A DNA stretch of 64,000 nt, from the NCBI RefSeq assembly GCF_037081775.1, contig NZ_JBAMHQ010000001.1:620001-684000 (forward strand). The letters are read 5' to 3'. Each line of letters opens with the position of its first letter. Within the stretch, counting starts at the first letter, position 1. Source of the stretch: Haladaptatus sp. ZSTT2. GTDB lineage: Archaea > Halobacteriota > Halobacteria > Halobacteriales > Halococcaceae. Made by a program: the position numbers and the translations under genes. The notes under the pieces were generated by a model. That model saw nothing but the letters and a program-made list of their open reading frames with translations, searched no databases and was not told the DNA's origin. This document shows positions 17,319-25,988 of the stretch, piece after piece.

Positions 17319-19148
17319 GTGGTAGTGACCGATTCAGCGGACTCTCTCGACGCCCTCGATATAGACGAGTTCTATGACGTACTCGAAGACCGGGGCCGCC
17401 CGGTCGTCACCGCGAGCGAAGTCGCCAGATGGCTCGATATCACGCAAGCGCAGGCGAGCGACGCCCTCGCCACGCTCACTGGAGACGGGCGCGTCGAATC
17501 ACTCGACGTCGAAACCGACCCCATCGTCTGGTATCCCCGCGACTGGAAGGAGACGACCAACCGTGAGCGCGTCGTCCTGTTCCCGAAACGCCGCGAAGTC
17601 GTCGTTGACCACCCCTCGCAGTTCACCCGCGCTCAGCTCACGCAGTTCGCCCACCTCGTCGAAACCAATCGGACGGGCGGCTACGTCTACAAACTCCGCG
17701 AGGAGGACATCTGGCAGGCCCCCTACGACAGCTTAGACGACCTCTTGCGAACCATGCGCCAGGCGTTCGGCGAGCGCTCGCCGCACTTAGAGGAGTGGGT
17801 CGAAAGCCAGTGGGAGCGTGCCCGGAAGTTCCGCCTCTACACCCACGCAGACGGCTACGTCGTCCTCGAAGCAGGCAGTGCAGACTTACTCGGCAACGTC
17901 GCCCTCCCGAAGCTCACGAACGGCGAGATTCGCGCCCGCATCTCAGATGAGGAGGCGTGGGTCGCGAGCGATTCGACGGCTTCGGTCAAACGCACGCTCT
18001 ACGAGGCGGGTTATCCGGTGCAGGACGAACGCACCTTAGAGGAGGGAGACGCGCTGCCCCACGACCTCCACTTGCAGTTGCGCGACTACCAGAAAACGTG
18101 GGTCACGCGCTTTCTCGAAGCTAAATCCGGCGTGCTCGTCGGGCCGCCGGGAAGTGGGAAGACCATCGCCGCGCTCGGCGTGATGGCCGCCGTGGAAGGT
18201 GAGACGCTGATTCTCGTGCCGGGGCGCGAACTCGCCGCCCAGTGGCGCGACGAAATCCTGCTCCACACGACGCTCGAACCCGACCAAGTCGGCGAGTATC
18301 ACGGCGGGAAAAAGGAGATTCGCCCCGTCACCATCGCCACCTACCAGACGGCGGGGATGGACCGCCACCGGATGTTGTTCGACGAACGCCGCTGGGGGCT
18401 CATCGTCTACGACGAAGTCCACCACATCCCGAGTCCAATCCACCGCCGGAGTGCAGATTTGCAAACTCGCCACCGACTCGGTCTCTCTGCGACGCCCATC
18501 CGCGAAGACGACAAGCAACAGGAGATTTTCACGCTCATCGGACCGCCAATCGGCACCGACTGGGGGGCGCTGTTCGAGGCGGGCTACGTCGCAGAGCCGG
18601 AGGTGGAGATTCGCTACGTGCCGTTCGTGGACGAACTCGGCGTGAACGAGTATGGCAGCGCTGAGGGCCACGAAAAGCGCATGGTTGCCGCCTCGAATCC
18701 CGCGAAAGTCGCAGAGGTGCGGGCGATTCTTGGCGAGCATCCCGGCGAAAAGGCGCTCATCTTCGTCGAATACTTAGAACAGGGCCGCCAGTTGAGCGAG
18801 GAACTCAACATCCCGTTCGTGAGCGGCGAGACCCCGCACGCAGAGCGCAGGCGACTGTTTTCGCAGTTCAACACCGGCCCGCGCGATGCGCTCATCGTCT
18901 CGCGGATTGGCGACGAGGGCATCGACCTGCCGGAGGCGTCGGTGGCCATCGCCGCATCCGGCCTCGGTGGGTCTCGCAGGCAGGGTGCCCAGCGCGCCGG
19001 ACGCACCATGCGCCCGATGGGCAACTCCCGGATGTACGTGCTCGCGACGCGGGGCACGGCAGAGGAGGATTTCGCCCGCCAGCGCATGCGCCATCTCGCG
19101 GCGAAAGGCGTCCGCATCGTCGAAGCCGAGTCGAGCGCGTGGGGGTAA
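17319..19148 (+). CDS. XPB/Rad25-like SF2 DNA helicase
   Basis: A 609-residue superfamily 2 helicase. The N-terminal 200 residues carry a winged-helix-like segment (VTASEVARWLDITQAQASDA), then a damage-recognition-like region. The motor has GPPGSGKTIAALGV (motif I), VYDEVHHI (motif II, DEVH), LSATPI (motif III) and QRAGRTMRP (motif VI). Archaeal XPB homologues work in DNA repair rather than basal transcription in most models. No ATG is available near the conserved N-terminus; GTG at 17319 or 17325 is the likely start. The acyltransferase gene follows after 31 nt. Confidence 0.9.
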   Translation: MVVTDSADSLDALDIDEFYDVLEDRGRPVVTASEVARWLDITQAQASDALATLTGDGRVESLDVETDPIVWYPRDWKETTNRERVVLFPKRREVVVDHPSQFTRAQLTQFAHLVETNRTGGYVYKLREEDIWQAPYDSLDDLLRTMRQAFGERSPHLEEWVESQWERARKFRLYTHADGYVVLEAGSADLLGNVALPKLTNGEIRARISDEEAWVASDSTASVKRTLYEAGYPVQDERTLEEGDALPHDLHLQLRDYQKTWVTRFLEAKSGVLVGPPGSGKTIAALGVMAAVEGETLILVPGRELAAQWRDEILLHTTLEPDQVGEYHGGKKEIRPVTIATYQTAGMDRHRMLFDERRWGLIVYDEVHHIPSPIHRRSADLQTRHRLGLSATPIREDDKQQEIFTLIGPPIGTDWGALFEAGYVAEPEVEIRYVPFVDELGVNEYGSAEGHEKRMVAASNPAKVAEVRAILGEHPGEKALIFVEYLEQGRQLSEELNIPFVSGETPHAERRRLFSQFNTGPRDALIVSRIGDEGIDLPEASVAIAASGLGGSRRQGAQRAGRTMRPMGNSRMYVLATRGTAEEDFARQRMRHLAAKGVRIVEAESSAWG

Positions 19149-19179
19149 GTTCAAATTCACCACGGCCGAACTGTTCTGC

Positions 19180-19695
19180 GTGACTGACGACGCGCCACCT
19201 TCGCGCCACGACCGCATCACGCGCCACCCGACGCCGGGCACACAAAACTCGCTTCGCCACTGGACGAGCGCCCGCAACCCGCTTCGCGTGTCGCTCAACT
19301 ACGCCGTTATCGTCCTCGCGCGCATCTCGCCGAGCCTGCGGCTCAAAAACTGGCTCTTGGGCGCGATTGGTGTCACCATCGGGATTGGTGTTTCATGGGG
19401 CTTAGAATCGACGCCGGACGTGTTCTGGCCCGACCTGATTACGGTCGATGACCACGCCATCATCGGCTACAACGCCACGATTCTCTGCCACGAGTTTCTT
19501 CAACACGAGTACCGCACGGGCGAGGTACACATCGGCAAACGCGCGATGATTGGCGCGGGTGCAATCGTCCTCCCGGGCGTGACCATCGGCGATGGCGCGC
19601 AGGTGGCGGCGAACTCACTCGTGACGCGTGACGTGCCTGCCGGGGCGACGGTCGCAGGTGTCCCGGCAACAGAAATGTCCGCAGACGACAGTTAG
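19180..19695 (+). CDS. Hexapeptide-repeat acyltransferase
   Basis: A 171-residue left-handed beta-helix acyl/acetyltransferase. Hexapeptide repeats run through TVDDHAIIGYNATILCHEF, GEVHIGKRAMIGAGAIVLPG and VTIGDGAQVAANSLVTRDVP, ending at the typical VAGVPA. A hydrophobic segment (LGAIGVTIGIGVSWGL) precedes the repeats. No ATG precedes the domain in frame, so GTG 19180 is taken as the start. Maltose O-acetyltransferase-like enzymes are the nearest type; the acceptor is unknown. Its stop overlaps that of the convergent mscS gene by 4 nt. Confidence 0.82.
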   Translation: MTDDAPPSRHDRITRHPTPGTQNSLRHWTSARNPLRVSLNYAVIVLARISPSLRLKNWLLGAIGVTIGIGVSWGLESTPDVFWPDLITVDDHAIIGYNATILCHEFLQHEYRTGEVHIGKRAMIGAGAIVLPGVTIGDGAQVAANSLVTRDVPAGATVAGVPATEMSADDS

Positions 19696-20474
19696 GTTCG
19701 AATCCGAACGATGCCCGAGTCGAAGACGTGGGCGTTCGGGATGATGTACTCTTCTCCGTCGCTTTCGATGTGCGTGACGAACACGTCCACCTCTTGGACG
19801 ATGCCGCGTCGGTCGCCAATCGCAATCTCGTCGCCAATGCCGTAGGGCTGGTTGAGCAGGAGGTAGATGCCCGCCGCACTCGACGTGAGCAGGTCGCGGA
19901 AGGCAAGCCCGCCGAGGAACACGACGCCGAACACGTACACGCCGAGCAAGATGAGCAGCGCGCCCGTTGCTACCCCAATCTGGCCGAGCGCAATGAGCAC
20001 GGCGATGTAGATGATGCTGTAGCGGACGATTTTCGGGATGATGTTCACTTCGGGGAGTTTGATGCTCCGAAGGCGCTCGCTCACGATTAGTTCTGCCTTA
20101 TCAGAGATGATGAGTCCGAGAATGATGGCGAGCGCGGCGATGAACAGCCGCGGCATGAACGCCGTGAGCTGCCCGAAGAAGAACTCCGTGCTCAGCCCCG
20201 CGATGCGAAGGGCGAGCAACGCGGCAAGCAGAGCGATAAACAGCCCAGTGAGTTGGGCGAGGAGCGATACCGTTGAGGTTCCGATGCCACGCGCGGTTCG
20301 CTCAAAGGGCGTCCCCTCGACTGCTTGGGGCACACCAGAGGAGATAAGCAGTCGCCGCAAGGCGCGGCTCACCACGTAGCCGAGCAAGAGCCCGCCAATC
20401 AAGACAAACAGCGCGACGAAGAACCGAAACTCCTGGGTGAGCAACTGTTCGAGTTGGGAGATGATCTCCACCAT
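19692..20474 (-). CDS. Small-conductance mechanosensitive channel family protein (MscS-like), beside dacZ
   Basis: A 260-residue membrane protein with about five hydrophobic segments in residues 18-170, followed by the MscS beta domain: GLAFRDLLTSSAAGIYLLLN, IGDEIAIGDRRGIVQEVDVF and EEYIIPNAHV. The cytoplasmic cage beyond the beta domain is missing; the protein stops at VFDSGIVRIRT, so it is shorter than E. coli MscS (286 aa). It starts 4 nt after the stop of dacZ on the same strand, so the two form one operon. The pairing suggests a channel linked to c-di-AMP osmoregulation. Confidence 0.88.
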   Translation of the reverse strand: MVEIISQLEQLLTQEFRFFVALFVLIGGLLLGYVVSRALRRLLISSGVPQAVEGTPFERTARGIGTSTVSLLAQLTGLFIALLAALLALRIAGLSTEFFFGQLTAFMPRLFIAALAIILGLIISDKAELIVSERLRSIKLPEVNIIPKIVRYSIIYIAVLIALGQIGVATGALLILLGVYVFGVVFLGGLAFRDLLTSSAAGIYLLLNQPYGIGDEIAIGDRRGIVQEVDVFVTHIESDGEEYIIPNAHVFDSGIVRIRT

Positions 20475-20477
20475 GGC

Positions 20478-21290
20478 TCAGTACTCCTCGGGGTCGAGTT
20501 CCAGGATGAGTTCGCCGCCTTTGAATGCCCGAACCAGCCCGTCGCTCTCGCTCAACACGATACAGATGGCGTTCGTGTCGCGGGTGGTCGCCGCCGCCGC
20601 CATGTGACGCGCCCCAAGCCCTTTGGGGATGTCCACACCCTCAGCAGACGGTTCGAGATAGCGGTAGGCAGAGACGATTTTGCCCGCATCGGAGATGACG
20701 AACGCGCCGTCGAGACGGGAGAACTCCTTGAGCATGACGTTCACGATGGGGTCGCCGACGTGGACGTGCGATTTCTCGAACGGGTTGTACGAAAGCGGCC
20801 GGGACTTGTTCATCACCTTGCCCGCGTCGCCAACGACGAACAGCGCGCCCACTGGCTTGCCCTTCTGTCCTTTCTTCCCGAGTTCGATGGCGACTTCAAG
20901 CACGTCGCGGATGACCGCTGGCTCCGCCCGCGAGTTCATAAAGAGGTCGTAGATGCCCGTGTGGGTGAACTCGCTCGCGCGAACCCGCGTGAGCGAGTCG
21001 ATGTCCTCGTCGAACATCTTCGTCGCACAGAGCAGGTCGTCGCCGTCGTCGATGAGGTCGTTCTCGATGGCACCCTCGATGCCGTAGCGGATGCGCGCGG
21101 CAACGTCGTCAAACTCAAGCGGAAGTTCCACAAAATCGGCCGCAGAGACCGTGTTTTCGGGGGAGATAACCACGACTGAAACGTCATCAACATCTGCGAA
21201 ACGCCCGTAGTACGACGCGCTTGGGGAGAACAACAAGATTGCATCGACATCGGACACAATCGGCCCAAGGAGGTCGTGGATTTCACTCAT
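20478..21290 (-). CDS. dacZ: Diadenylate cyclase DacZ (DisA_N domain)
   Basis: Makes cyclic di-AMP from two ATP. The 270-residue protein has an N-terminal domain of about 115 residues, then a DisA_N/DAC catalytic domain: GALFVVGDAG, the DGA motif in SRLDGAFVISDAGKIVSA (about residue 195) and GLGARHMAAAATTRDT (about 227), which corresponds to the RHR ATP-binding motif with RHM in place of RHR. This is the archaeal DacZ layout, not DisA, because the DNA-scanning C-terminal HhH domain is absent. A TATA-like element lies at 21315-21323. Confidence 0.92.
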   Translation of the reverse strand: MSEIHDLLGPIVSDVDAILLFSPSASYYGRFADVDDVSVVVISPENTVSAADFVELPLEFDDVAARIRYGIEGAIENDLIDDGDDLLCATKMFDEDIDSLTRVRASEFTHTGIYDLFMNSRAEPAVIRDVLEVAIELGKKGQKGKPVGALFVVGDAGKVMNKSRPLSYNPFEKSHVHVGDPIVNVMLKEFSRLDGAFVISDAGKIVSAYRYLEPSAEGVDIPKGLGARHMAAAATTRDTNAICIVLSESDGLVRAFKGGELILELDPEEY

Positions 21291-21314
21291 TAGTTCTATC
21301 CACTCGTGAAGCCG

Positions 21315-21323
21315 ACAAAAAGG
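21315..21323 (-). promoter_or_regulatory. Probable TATA box of the dacZ-mscS operon
   Basis: The minus-strand sequence CCTTTTTGT ends 24 nt before the dacZ ATG (21290), placing the transcript start within a few bases of the start codon. This is a positional prediction only. Confidence 0.35.
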
Positions 21324-21511
21324 TTTGTGGCGCCCGGATGCGGTTTCGTGGCACGACCTGCATTACAGTTAGCACTCTCTCCCGTGAAACGAACGCACCA
21401 CCCACTCGAACCGGAGACGGCCACGCCCACTTCGTGTCAGCACTCACACCCAACGCCCGTGATTTTGCGCGTGACCGAACACTTAACCCCACCAAGACCC
21501 ATTACTGGGCA

Positions 21512-21817
21512 ATGCGAACACCCCGCACAGCAACGCCCTGGTGGGGACTGCGAGTCGCGCTCGTGGCCCTCATCCCAATCGCAGCCCTCGTCTGGTTTTT
21601 CGCCGGGCTGCAAACCCTGTTCTGGTGGGTTCTCGTCCCCTTCTTCCTCGGCGTCGCGGGCATCCGCATCGGGACTGCACTCCAACGTGACCGAGACGCT
21701 CGCGCCGTAGACGGCACCGGCAAAGAGCAACTCCGATTCTCGAAAACGAATCAGGCAGAACCTATTGCGCAGGTCGAGACGGAGCGGCTTGCGGACGGCG
21801 GGCGGCCGAAGGAGTAG
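21512..21817 (+). CDS. Small membrane protein (101 aa)
   Basis: A 101-residue protein with two adjacent hydrophobic helices (about residues 13-32 and 36-55: LRVALVALIPIAALVWFFAG, FWWVLVPFFLGVAGIRIGTA) followed by a charged tail of about 45 residues. ATG 21512 is used; the longer open frame upstream overlaps the dacZ promoter and is low in protein character. It is divergent from dacZ. No recognised family. Confidence 0.6.
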   Translation: MRTPRTATPWWGLRVALVALIPIAALVWFFAGLQTLFWWVLVPFFLGVAGIRIGTALQRDRDARAVDGTGKEQLRFSKTNQAEPIAQVETERLADGGRPKE

Positions 21818-21907
21818 GGTGGAAGTGGTTCTGTGAAACCAACATAGAATAGCGGTCGCTTCGTAGATTTATCGGAAAGCACGCCCTCTTGTATGTAGTG
21901 AGACAGC

Positions 21908-22306
21908 ATGACGACACTCACACAGTACCTCATCGGCTTCTTGCTCGCCGCCCATGGATGGGTGCATTTCGTTTACGTCGCGTCGAGTCTGGGGTGGTTC
22001 GCATCCGAGTCCGACTGGGCGTGGAACGGTCGGTCGTGGCTGCTCTCGGAGGTCCTTGAAGAAACACAAATCCGCACGTTCGCAAATGGTTTGTTTCTCC
22101 TCGTGGCCCTCGGGTTTGTCATCGGTGCGCTTGGCTACGTCTTCGCTCAGAATTGGTGGCGACCGCTGCTCATCGCAGCGTCAGTTCTCTCGACCGCTCT
22201 CTATCTCCTGTTGTGGGACGGTAAAGCGACGCAGCTTCCCGAAAAGGGCGGCCTCGGCATCCTCATTAACGTCGCCGTCATCGCGTGGATTGTCGTGTTG
22301 AACTGA
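21908..22306 (+). CDS. Four-helix membrane protein, unknown function
   Basis: A 132-residue protein with four hydrophobic helices: QYLIGFLLAAHGWVHFVYVA, LFLLVALGFVIGALGYVF, LLIAASVLSTALYLLLW and LGILINVAVIAWIVVL. His17 and Trp18 in the first helix and a conserved-looking WDGK loop stand out. The layout resembles small DoxX/ABC-type orphan membrane proteins, but I cannot place it. It lies just upstream of the convergent tRNA-Leu gene. Confidence 0.65.
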   Translation: MTTLTQYLIGFLLAAHGWVHFVYVASSLGWFASESDWAWNGRSWLLSEVLEETQIRTFANGLFLLVALGFVIGALGYVFAQNWWRPLLIAASVLSTALYLLLWDGKATQLPEKGGLGILINVAVIAWIVVLN

Positions 22307-22322
22307 GAGTGAATCAGAAAAA

Positions 22323-22406
22323 TGCGTGGGACCCGATTTGAACGGGCGGACCTCTACAGGACAGCGTCCTAAGCGCTGCGCCGTTTCCTGGCTTGGCTAC
22401 CCACGC
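22323..22406 (-). tRNA. tRNA-Leu (UAG anticodon)
   Basis: The minus strand folds as a class II tRNA. The acceptor stem is GCGTGGG/CCCACGC with discriminator A at 22323. The anticodon stem is CAGCG/CGCTG around the loop CTTAGGA, giving anticodon TAG. A long variable arm follows (TCCTGTAGAGG), then a T arm with GTTCAAATC. The 84-nt length and long variable arm fit tRNA-Leu, and the UAG anticodon reads CUA/CUN codons. CCA is not encoded and there is no intron. Confidence 0.95.
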
Positions 22407-22492
22407 GCGTCTCGTGATTCCGCGCATTCAACAAAATACCTGTCGCTCTCGGGTGGCGAGGGCTTATCACCGATGGCGGCCAAGCCTGCGTC

Positions 22493-22801
22493 GTGTATCG
22501 AGCCCGCGACCAAGTCGAAAACGAGGAGTGGCTCGCCCAACTCGAACAGGCCGCAGACCGGCTCTCGCTCGGGACGGAGGCGCGTTCGCGCGCCCAAGAC
22601 CTCTTTCTCTCGACGGTCCCCGAAAAGGACCGCTCGAAACCGGCGGTGATTGCGGCGAGTCTGTATGCGGGTGCGCTCATCGCGGGCGACGAACGCTCAC
22701 AGGGTGACGTTGCAGATGCCGTCGGGGTCGCACGGCTCACGATTCAACAGCGGTGGAAAGGCTTGTTAGAAGAAGCGGGCTTGCGGCCGCCGGGCTGGTA
22801 G
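22493..22801 (+). CDS. Mini TFB-like (TFIIB cyclin repeat) protein
   Basis: A 102-residue protein that looks like one TFIIB cyclin-like repeat on its own: QAADRLSLGTEARSRAQDLF, the central KPAVIAASLYAGALIAGDER and QGDVADAVGVARLTIQQRWK match the helices of a TFB C-terminal repeat including the helix-turn-helix that contacts BRE DNA. The zinc ribbon, B-reader and second repeat of a complete TFB (about 320 aa) are absent. It starts with GTG (VYRARDQVENEEW). It may be a stand-alone transcription regulator. The coaD gene converges on it, stop beside stop. Confidence 0.7.
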   Translation: MYRARDQVENEEWLAQLEQAADRLSLGTEARSRAQDLFLSTVPEKDRSKPAVIAASLYAGALIAGDERSQGDVADAVGVARLTIQQRWKGLLEEAGLRPPGW

Positions 22802-22802
22802 C

Positions 22803-23297
22803 TTACTGTTCGCGCTCTGCGGGTCGGCCATCGCGTTCTGGGGTCATGTTGCCGTGTTGGTCGATTTCGCCGCGGACGATGCGCGTACTCGAAATCACGT
22901 CCTCGTCTTTCGCGTAGACGCGGTCTACGACCTCGATTTGCAGGGGGTCGATGCCGCGCTCTTCGCGGATCTCGTTGACGAGTTCGCCCCCGCGTTGGGT
23001 CTCCGTCGAAACGATGAGGATGTCGAACTGGGGTTCGGTGGCGATGCCGGTTGGCTCTTCGAGCGTGCGAATCTCCCACTCGCGGCCGTACTCTTTGGCG
23101 AAGCGTCGGAGTTCGGTTTCGAGGTCGGCTTTTCGCTCCTCGTACGGCCGTACGTACCGGTCTTCCTTGCGAGTCTGTGGCGCAAGCTCGTCGCTCGTGA
23201 GACCAACAGTCACGTCACCCAGTTCGAAGGCTCGTTTGAGCAGCTCCCGGTGCCCGTCATGAACCGGATCGAACGTCCCGCCCAGCGCGACTTTCAT
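22803..23297 (-). CDS. coaD: Phosphopantetheine adenylyltransferase, archaeal type (PPAT)
   Basis: Transfers AMP from ATP to 4'-phosphopantetheine in coenzyme A synthesis. The 164-residue protein has the nucleotidyltransferase signature GGTFDPVHDGHRELL at the start (HxGH-type motif as HDGH) and ISSTRIVRGE near residue 136 (the ISSTxxR motif). Its C-terminal tail is polar. It belongs to the archaeal/eukaryotic CoaD branch, which is not orthologous to bacterial CoaD. It lies 49 nt downstream of the wHTH regulator gene, on the same strand. Confidence 0.92.
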   Translation of the reverse strand: MKVALGGTFDPVHDGHRELLKRAFELGDVTVGLTSDELAPQTRKEDRYVRPYEERKADLETELRRFAKEYGREWEIRTLEEPTGIATEPQFDILIVSTETQRGGELVNEIREERGIDPLQIEVVDRVYAKDEDVISSTRIVRGEIDQHGNMTPERDGRPAEREQ

Positions 23298-23346
23298 AGT
23301 CCACTCATCGACCGCCGCTGGCTTAGTGGCTTCGACTCAGTGTATG

Positions 23347-23883
23347 TCACTCGTCGTTCGCTTCCTCGACGGTGATGGTGACGGGTTCTGTCGCCGTGTT
23401 CAGGTCGCGCTTCCCGAGATAGCAATCGAGGTTGAAAACCGTGTTGAGCTCGTCTTGTACCTGCTCTGCGAGCGTTGTGACGAGTTCGCTCGGAGGCATG
23501 GCGGTGTACTCGTAAGGGTTGTTCCCGGCCCCGGAGTTCTTGCGTTTTCTGCGCTCTAAAATGCCCTCGCTGTGGAGTTCTGCGAGCGCTTCTCGAACCG
23601 TGCTCGGATAGAGCCCAGTTCCGGCGGCAATCTCGTCGCTCGTCCCCCACGGACGCTGGCGAAGATAGACGTAAATGCGCGCCCGGGTTTCCGTATCGAG
23701 CACCCACGATAGGAGTTCGACGATGCGTTCGTCGAACTGGTCTACCGCACGGTCTGCTTCGTCTTCCAGCCGTGCCCGATGCTGTTCGAGTTTCTCTCGT
23801 GGCCGCCCCCGACCACCGGCCGACGCAGAATCCTGGTCGGCCTCACCCTCCTTTGAACTATCTGGTGAGTTATCAGCAGCCAT
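23347..23883 (-). CDS. Winged helix-turn-helix transcriptional regulator
   Basis: A 178-residue DNA-binding protein. A charged, disordered N-terminal region of about 40 residues and a helix (EKLEQHRARLEDEADRAVDQ) lead into a wHTH domain: ETRARIYVYLRQRPWGTSDE, then the recognition part GLYPSTVREALAELHSEGIL and the wing ERRKRKNSGAGNNPYEYTAM. The C-terminal 50 residues may dimerise. ATG 23883 is chosen since the frame upstream adds MSRLRGR only. It is widely conserved among haloarchaea; the target genes are unknown. It lies close to gshA on the same strand. Confidence 0.82.
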   Translation of the reverse strand: MAADNSPDSSKEGEADQDSASAGGRGRPREKLEQHRARLEDEADRAVDQFDERIVELLSWVLDTETRARIYVYLRQRPWGTSDEIAAGTGLYPSTVREALAELHSEGILERRKRKNSGAGNNPYEYTAMPPSELVTTLAEQVQDELNTVFNLDCYLGKRDLNTATEPVTITVEEANDE

Positions 23884-23930
23884 ACGTCCTCTCAAGCGGG
23901 ACAAAGCGATTGCCGGGTAAAAACCCTTGG

Positions 23931-25004
23931 CTACAGTCTGAGAGCGTCACAGAGGGCGTCCATCCCTTCTTCTGCAAGCACTCTGCGCTGGAACGCTGCC
24001 CCGCTTTCGCTCTCGTACAGCTCTTTGATTCCCGCGATGTCGAGGCGTTCGCACTCTTCGTCAACAATCTCGCCGAGCGTGCTCGTTCCCTGTCGGTCTT
24101 TGTCGATAAACGACGCGTCGTGGCCGTAGCGAAGTGCCCGCCACTTGTTCTCATCGAGGAGTTCCCGGCGGTGTTTGAATCCGGTTTCGCCGTCATCGTA
24201 GCGCTCGCCCAACTCCTCGACCAGCGCCGCCGTGTACTCGACAAACGCGAGCACGCGGTCGGGGTCTCGCTGTCCGTCGGGCGTCCGGACTTCGAGCGTG
24301 CCGTAGGCCGTGTGTGGGCGTACGTCGTACCAGAGTTCGCCGCGGTCGTTTATCGACCCCTGGTTCACCATCATGTGCTCGAAGCGGAGGAAATCCTCGT
24401 AGTCCTCGAAATCGGTCGGCATCCCCGTGTTCGGCAGGTTCTCGAAAATCTTCGCCCGAGCAGACGACAGCCCCGTATCGAACCCGTTCCAGAACGGCGA
24501 GTTCGCAGAGAGTGCGAGCATCACCGGGAGATGCCAGCGAATCTCGTTCGCAATCCAGACGGCTTTATCCGCGTCGTCGACGCCGACGTGGACGTGCAGC
24601 CCCGCCGTCGTGTTACGGTGTTGTGGGTACTGGATGCGGTCGAGTTGCGCTTTGTAGCGCGACTTTTCTGCGTGTTCGAGTTCGCGCCACTTCGCCGCCG
24701 GGTGGAGGCCCGCCGCCGCAATGCCGAAACCATGCGTCTCGGCGTGGCTGACGAGCGCCTCGCGGATGGCAAGCAGATTCTCGCGGGCGCCAGCGAGGCG
24801 TTCGATTATCGGCGTCTGTGTCTCGATGGTGCACTTAAACAGTTCGTGGTCGATGCGGTTTTGGAGAAGCTCGGGTGGCGTAGACTCGTAGACGAGTTCG
24901 TCAGTGCCCGAGGTCGGACGGCCTGCGTCATCGATGACGAAAAACTCCTCTTCGATTCCGAGCGTCCCGGTCTGCGTGAAATTCTCGGCAGAGCCCGTAT
25001 CCAT
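23931..25004 (-). CDS. gshA: Glutamate-cysteine ligase (GCS2 family)
   Basis: Makes gamma-glutamylcysteine, the main low-molecular-weight thiol of haloarchaea. The 357-residue protein is of the GCS2/YbdK type: [16 protein letters not shown] near the N-terminus holds the metal-binding glutamates, followed by [38 protein letters not shown] and [13 protein letters not shown] 25004 ([10 protein letters not shown]) is preferred over one 24 nt upstream. The nearby cysK and downstream regulator fit a thiol-related region, but no joint operon is evident. Confidence 0.9.
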   Translation of the reverse strand: MDTGSAENFTQTGTLGIEEEFFVIDDAGRPTSGTDELVYESTPPELLQNRIDHELFKCTIETQTPIIERLAGARENLLAIREALVSHAETHGFGIAAAGLHPAAKWRELEHAEKSRYKAQLDRIQYPQHRNTTAGLHVHVGVDDADKAVWIANEIRWHLPVMLALSANSPFWNGFDTGLSSARAKIFENLPNTGMPTDFEDYEDFLRFEHMMVNQGSINDRGELWYDVRPHTAYGTLEVRTPDGQRDPDRVLAFVEYTAALVEELGERYDDGETGFKHRRELLDENKWRALRYGHDASFIDKDRQGTSTLGEIVDEECERLDIAGIKELYESESGAAFQRRVLAEEGMDALCDALRL

Positions 25005-25091
25005 CGTATCCGGGTACGGCCGCGGCAACTTAAACAGTTCTGGCTTTGCCCACCGTGATTACCGGCCGGCTTCGAGAAGGTCAGAACCTAT

Positions 25092-25895
25092 TCAGTCGGC
25101 GGTTTCGTCGCGCTCGCGGCGGTCGTCTTGATACCGACGGAGCCACCGACGAGCCGGTCGACTGCGTGGGCGGCGAGCGTCGCGATCTACGGCGATCACG
25201 AGGTCGAATGGGTTGGCTGTGGGTTCGTCGTCGGGCGTCAGATACCCCAGTGCGAACACCGTGTACACATCGCCACCGTCGAGGGTTACGGGGAACGTGC
25301 CGACGACCGGGCCGTCGTCCCCGGGTGTATCGGCGCGAACCTGGACGTCATACCCGCCAGCGGGGGCTTCGATGTACTCGGTCACACCGCCGAACGCAGG
25401 CCCATCGAAGAGAGTCAAGGCACCATCTGCGACCGTCACGTCGACGGCGGGTGCGTCCGGCGACGCGTGCACCACTCGAACCCGGGCGTTCTTCCCGCGA
25501 ACACGGCGCAGCGTATCGGTGAGGATGAGCGGTCGGAACGTCCCTTCGGTGAGTTCACCGATTGCGGCGATAGTGTAGGCGTTGCGTTCGACCGTTACAG
25601 CGCCGCTGAAGGCGACGGTCGATTCGTCGCCTGCTGCGGTAATCGTCACGGTGTACGTCCCGACCGGGAGCGGGAGGTAGTCACTAACGGCTTTGAACGG
25701 CACATTGGCGAGGACGCGTTGGTCGTTTACGTACACGTCTACGTTTGGTGCGTCGGGCGACGCGTGGACGACACGGACGAGTGCCCACTGCTTGCGATCT
25801 GCGGCGGCGGTTCCGGCGAAGGCGGCGCTGCCGATCGAAGCGGTCGTCCCAACGAGGGCGAGCGATTTCAGGACTGCGCGGCGAGAGGTTTGCAT
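25092..25895 (-). CDS. Tat-exported DUF4397 protein with two repeats
   Basis: A 267-residue extracellular protein. The N-terminus has a twin-arginine signal (TSRRAVLKSLALVGTTASIG, cleavage near AAADRK). Two DUF4397 beta-sandwich repeats follow, each starting with the same pattern: RVVHASPDAPNVDVYVND and RVVHASPDAPAVDVTVAD. The C-terminus is an Arg-rich tail (RPRSRPARRWLRRYQ), odd for an exported halophile protein. ATG 25895 places the RR motif normally. The family is thought to sit at the cell surface; ligands are unknown. Confidence 0.85.
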   Translation of the reverse strand: MQTSRRAVLKSLALVGTTASIGSAAFAGTAAADRKQWALVRVVHASPDAPNVDVYVNDQRVLANVPFKAVSDYLPLPVGTYTVTITAAGDESTVAFSGAVTVERNAYTIAAIGELTEGTFRPLILTDTLRRVRGKNARVRVVHASPDAPAVDVTVADGALTLFDGPAFGGVTEYIEAPAGGYDVQVRADTPGDDGPVVGTFPVTLDGGDVYTVFALGYLTPDDEPTANPFDLVIAVDRDARRPRSRPARRWLRRYQDDRRERDETAD

Positions 25896-25988
25896 AATTC
25901 GACTCCTCGTCACAAGGAACGTCGTGTAAACAAATATCGGCGACCCCCAACTGGTTCGGAACGGTGGCTCAGTCGTCTGGTTATCTGG

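Noticed and set aside
23772-25058. 428-codon plus-strand frame opposite gshA
   Set aside because: No family features, antisense of a well-supported enzyme gene; long antisense frames arise from codon bias.
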